From contig MPNM01000007.1 of the NCBI GenBank assembly GCA_002239025.1, positions 1-64,000 on the forward strand: 64,000 nt of DNA. Direction: 5' to 3'. This document shows positions 62,340 to 64,000 of this stretch, piece after piece (positions within the stretch are counted from its first letter, which is position 1; every line of letters begins with the position of its first letter). Both the position numbers and the translations under genes were made by a program. Under the pieces are notes generated by a model. That model saw only the letters and a list, made by a program, of their open reading frames with translations, was not told the origin of the DNA and did no database searches. The stretch is from Chloroflexi bacterium bin125. Lineage in GTDB: Bacteria; Chloroflexota; Dehalococcoidia; Bin125.

Positions 62340-63236
62340 ATGCGTGAGTTCAGCGGCAAAACGGCAGTCGTCACCGGCGGAGCGTCAGGGATGGGATATG
62401 CGTTCGCGGAGCGCTTCGCGGCCGAGGGCATGAACGTCGTCCTCGCCGACATCGAGGCCGATGCGCTTAAGGCGGCGGTTACGCGGCTCGAGCAGCAGGA
62501 ACGCAACGTGATCGGCGTCGAAGTCAACACGATGCAGCGGGAGACGCTCGAGAACTTGCGCGATCAGGCGATCGACCAATACGGCAAGATCCATGTGCTC
62601 TGCAACAACGCCGGCGTAACCTCGCGCCGCGACGGAGGACTGGGCGCTGGAACCGGCGCGGTGCCGGTCTGGGAGGTGCCCGACTCGACCTGGGACTGGG
62701 TCATGGGCGTGAACTTCTGGGGAGTGCTCTACGGCTTGCAGGTGTTCGTTCCTTCAATGCTGGAGCACGGCGAAGAGGGCCACATCGTCAATACGGCGTC
62801 GGTCGCGGGGCTCATTCCGGGCGCCTCGGCCTACAGCGTCTCGAAGCACGGCGTGCTCACGCTCACCGAGGGTCTCTGGCATCATCTCCGAGCCGCGGAC
62901 TCCAACATCTCCGCCTCTGTGCTTTGCCCCGGATTCGTCAACACACAGATCAATGAGGCCGAGCGCAATCGCCCCAGCGAATTCGGCGAGTCGATTGAGG
63001 CAAACGAAGCGCAGCGCATGGCGTCTCAAGTCTTCCTCGGAGGCGGGATGGACCCTAACGATGTCGCCAACCTCGTCTGGCAGGCAATGGTCAACGACCA
63101 CCTCTACATCCTCCCTCACGACGGCTGGCGAGATGTAATCCGAGGGCGGGTAGAGGCCGTGCTGGAAAGCACGCAACCAGTCGATGTCGACTTCCAAAAG
63201 ATGATAGAACGGCGGGGCCAGGGCGAAATGGTGTAA
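62340..63236 (+). CDS. SDR 6, tandem paralogue
   Basis: The 298-residue paralogue starts at ATG 62340, in line with MREF of its sisters (a TTG two codons earlier is less likely). Motifs: TGGASGMG, CNNAGV, DWVMGVNFWGVLYG, NTASVAG, YSVSKHG, and the C-terminal YILPHDGWRDVIRGRVE. Last of the tandem set before the vapBC pair. Confidence 0.92.
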   Translation: MREFSGKTAVVTGGASGMGYAFAERFAAEGMNVVLADIEADALKAAVTRLEQQERNVIGVEVNTMQRETLENLRDQAIDQYGKIHVLCNNAGVTSRRDGGLGAGTGAVPVWEVPDSTWDWVMGVNFWGVLYGLQVFVPSMLEHGEEGHIVNTASVAGLIPGASAYSVSKHGVLTLTEGLWHHLRAADSNISASVLCPGFVNTQINEAERNRPSEFGESIEANEAQRMASQVFLGGGMDPNDVANLVWQAMVNDHLYILPHDGWRDVIRGRVEAVLESTQPVDVDFQKMIERRGQGEMV

Positions 63237-63295
63237 CTGGACAACAACTATCGCGACTTCGGTGTGTCTGTCACAATGCGTCCGGACTTGGCATC

Positions 63296-63325
63296 TTGAC
63301 ATCGCATGTGTCGCGCATCATGATG
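63296..63325 (+). promoter_or_regulatory. vapBC promoter with palindromic operator
   Basis: TTGACA (63296-63301), a 17-base spacer and CATGAT (63319-63324) form a good promoter. The perfect palindrome CATCATGATG (63316-63325) covers the -10 box, and GACA-7-TGTC (63298-63312) covers the -35 region. The ATG lies only six bases after the -10 box, so the transcript would be leaderless. Such overlap suits autorepression by VapBC. Confidence 0.5.
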
Positions 63326-63330
63326 TCTAT

Positions 63331-63588
63331 ATGAGAACAACGCTAACGCTTGACGACGATGTTGCGGCTGCGCTCAAGCAGCAGGCCAAACTCCTCGACC
63401 AATCATTCAAGCAGGTCGTAAACGACGCGCTGCGTCGTGGCCTCACATCTCCCGAGCCCAGAGATCGTCAGCCGTTCAAGCTCAGGACCTCCGCTGGAGG
63501 ATTTCGGCCAGGAATTGACCCCCTCAAACTCAATCAACTTAACGCTGAGCTTGAGTTGGAAGAGTTGCTTCGGAAGCTCCAACAGTGA
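63331..63588 (+). CDS. vapB: VapB-type antitoxin
   Basis: The 85-residue protein begins MRTTLTLDDDVAAALKQQA, a ribbon-helix-helix DNA-binding domain, followed by a toxin-binding tail (PFKLRTSAGGFRPGID, ending EELLRKLQQ). Its stop overlaps the toxin start by four bases (GTGA). It should neutralise the PIN toxin and repress the operon through the palindrome upstream. An earlier in-frame start at 63262 would cover the promoter and is unlikely. Confidence 0.85.
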   Translation: MRTTLTLDDDVAAALKQQAKLLDQSFKQVVNDALRRGLTSPEPRDRQPFKLRTSAGGFRPGIDPLKLNQLNAELELEELLRKLQQ

Positions 63589-64000
63589 TCGTTCCGGACC
63601 TCAATCTCCTGCTCTACGCGCAGTTCCGTGATGTTCCCCAGCACCAAGTAGCTCTGCATTGGTGGCAGGATGCCATGGACGGACGCGAACCAGTTGGTAT
63701 TCCATGGCTCGTTGTTGTCGGCTTCGTGCGTGTTGCCACTCACGCGAGCGCCATGACCCTCCCACTCTCAACGTCACAGGCGATGGGAGTCGTGACCGAC
63801 TGGCTCTCCGTGCCTCACGTGAATCCACTCAACCCCGGCTCGCGCCATCTGTCAATAATGGAGAACTTGTTGGATGCAGCCGGGGTAGGAGGCAATCTTG
63901 TCAATGACGCGCACATTGCCGCGCTAGCCATTGAGTTCCAGGCCGAGGTGCACTCCAACGACAGCGACTTCGCCCGATTTCCGGGACTCCGTTGGAGGAA
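63585..64000 (+). CDS. vapC: VapC-type PIN-domain RNase toxin, 3' end outside window
   Basis: From GTG 63585 the frame is open to the window edge, 138 codons, near full VapC length. It has the first acidic residue in MIVPDLNLLLYA, then WLVVVGFVRVAT, where the classical Glu is replaced as in the Mtu-type PIN subfamily, and NLVNDAHIAALAIE and SNDSDFARFPGLRW with the other acidic residues. VapC toxins cut tRNA or rRNA. Only the last few residues are missing. Confidence 0.85.
   Translation, partial: MIVPDLNLLLYAQFRDVPQHQVALHWWQDAMDGREPVGIPWLVVVGFVRVATHASAMTLPLSTSQAMGVVTDWLSVPHVNPLNPGSRHLSIMENLLDAAGVGGNLVNDAHIAALAIEFQAEVHSNDSDFARFPGLRWR

Overview
The window looks like a bacterial chromosome segment of moderately high GC. 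Gene content fits a Chloroflexota-type heterotroph, perhaps of the SAR202/Dehalococcoidia kind. Pointers are an actinobacterial-style CysM/sulfur-carrier/JAMM-protease set, a split cytochrome b/Rieske complex, tandem families of epoxide hydrolases and short-chain dehydrogenases (SDRs), Uma2 endonucleases and a large extracellular Fn3/cadherin-like protein. This placement is inferred from gene content only.

Layout. (1) 1-11.2 kb is accessory DNA: a secreted multidomain surface protein running off the left edge, two truncated gene remnants meeting tail to tail near 3.63 kb, a DUF4011-type helicase with a C-terminal nuclease domain, a nucleotidyltransferase-HEPN fusion, and a large serine recombinase whose stop codon lies inside the 3' end of a tRNA-Glu gene. 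This resembles one end of an integrated element. (2) 11.2-14.5 kb is a leftward housekeeping block, lspA-rluD-gltX-tRNA-Gln-tRNA-Glu; lspA has no ordinary start codon. (3) 14.7-23.5 kb holds a molybdopterin oxidoreductase, two Uma2 proteins, threonine synthase plus a NIL-domain protein behind a Met-rich leader ORF, three epoxide hydrolases and a ThrC-like enzyme. (4) 23.5-26.8 kb is resB-lgt-thioredoxin-like. (5) 26.8-35.6 kb is a sulfur assimilation region: cysH, an Rrf2 regulator, cysK, a sulfur-carrier/E1 fusion, a second sulfur carrier, a CysM-type synthase, a rhodanese, an MT-A70 methylase, a Mec-like JAMM protease, then folP-folK. (6) 35.6-40.1 kb holds a leftward lipoprotein resembling glucan water dikinase, small membrane proteins and a CoA-binding protein. 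(7) 40.1-53 kb holds purF-purM, a cytochrome b6/subunit IV/Rieske/cytochrome c cluster, two desulforedoxin-like miniproteins, yqeY, pgpH and purQ-purL. (8) 53-64 kb holds CoA transferases, a NuoI-like ferredoxin, a membrane protein, six SDRs (the last four closely related tandem paralogues) and a vapBC pair cut by the right edge.

How the genes fit together. The most coherent system is protein-thiocarboxylate cysteine synthesis. APS reductase gives sulfite for reduction, the E1-like enzyme and rhodanese could load sulfur on MoaD/ThiS-like carriers, a CysM-type synthase would transfer it to a serine-derived acceptor, and the JAMM protease would release cysteine. Both carrier domains end in Gly-Gly-Ala rather than Gly-Gly, so a trimming step looks necessary.

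Intergenic spaces carry several families of short palindromic or MITE-like repeats, one of which sits at the start of lspA.
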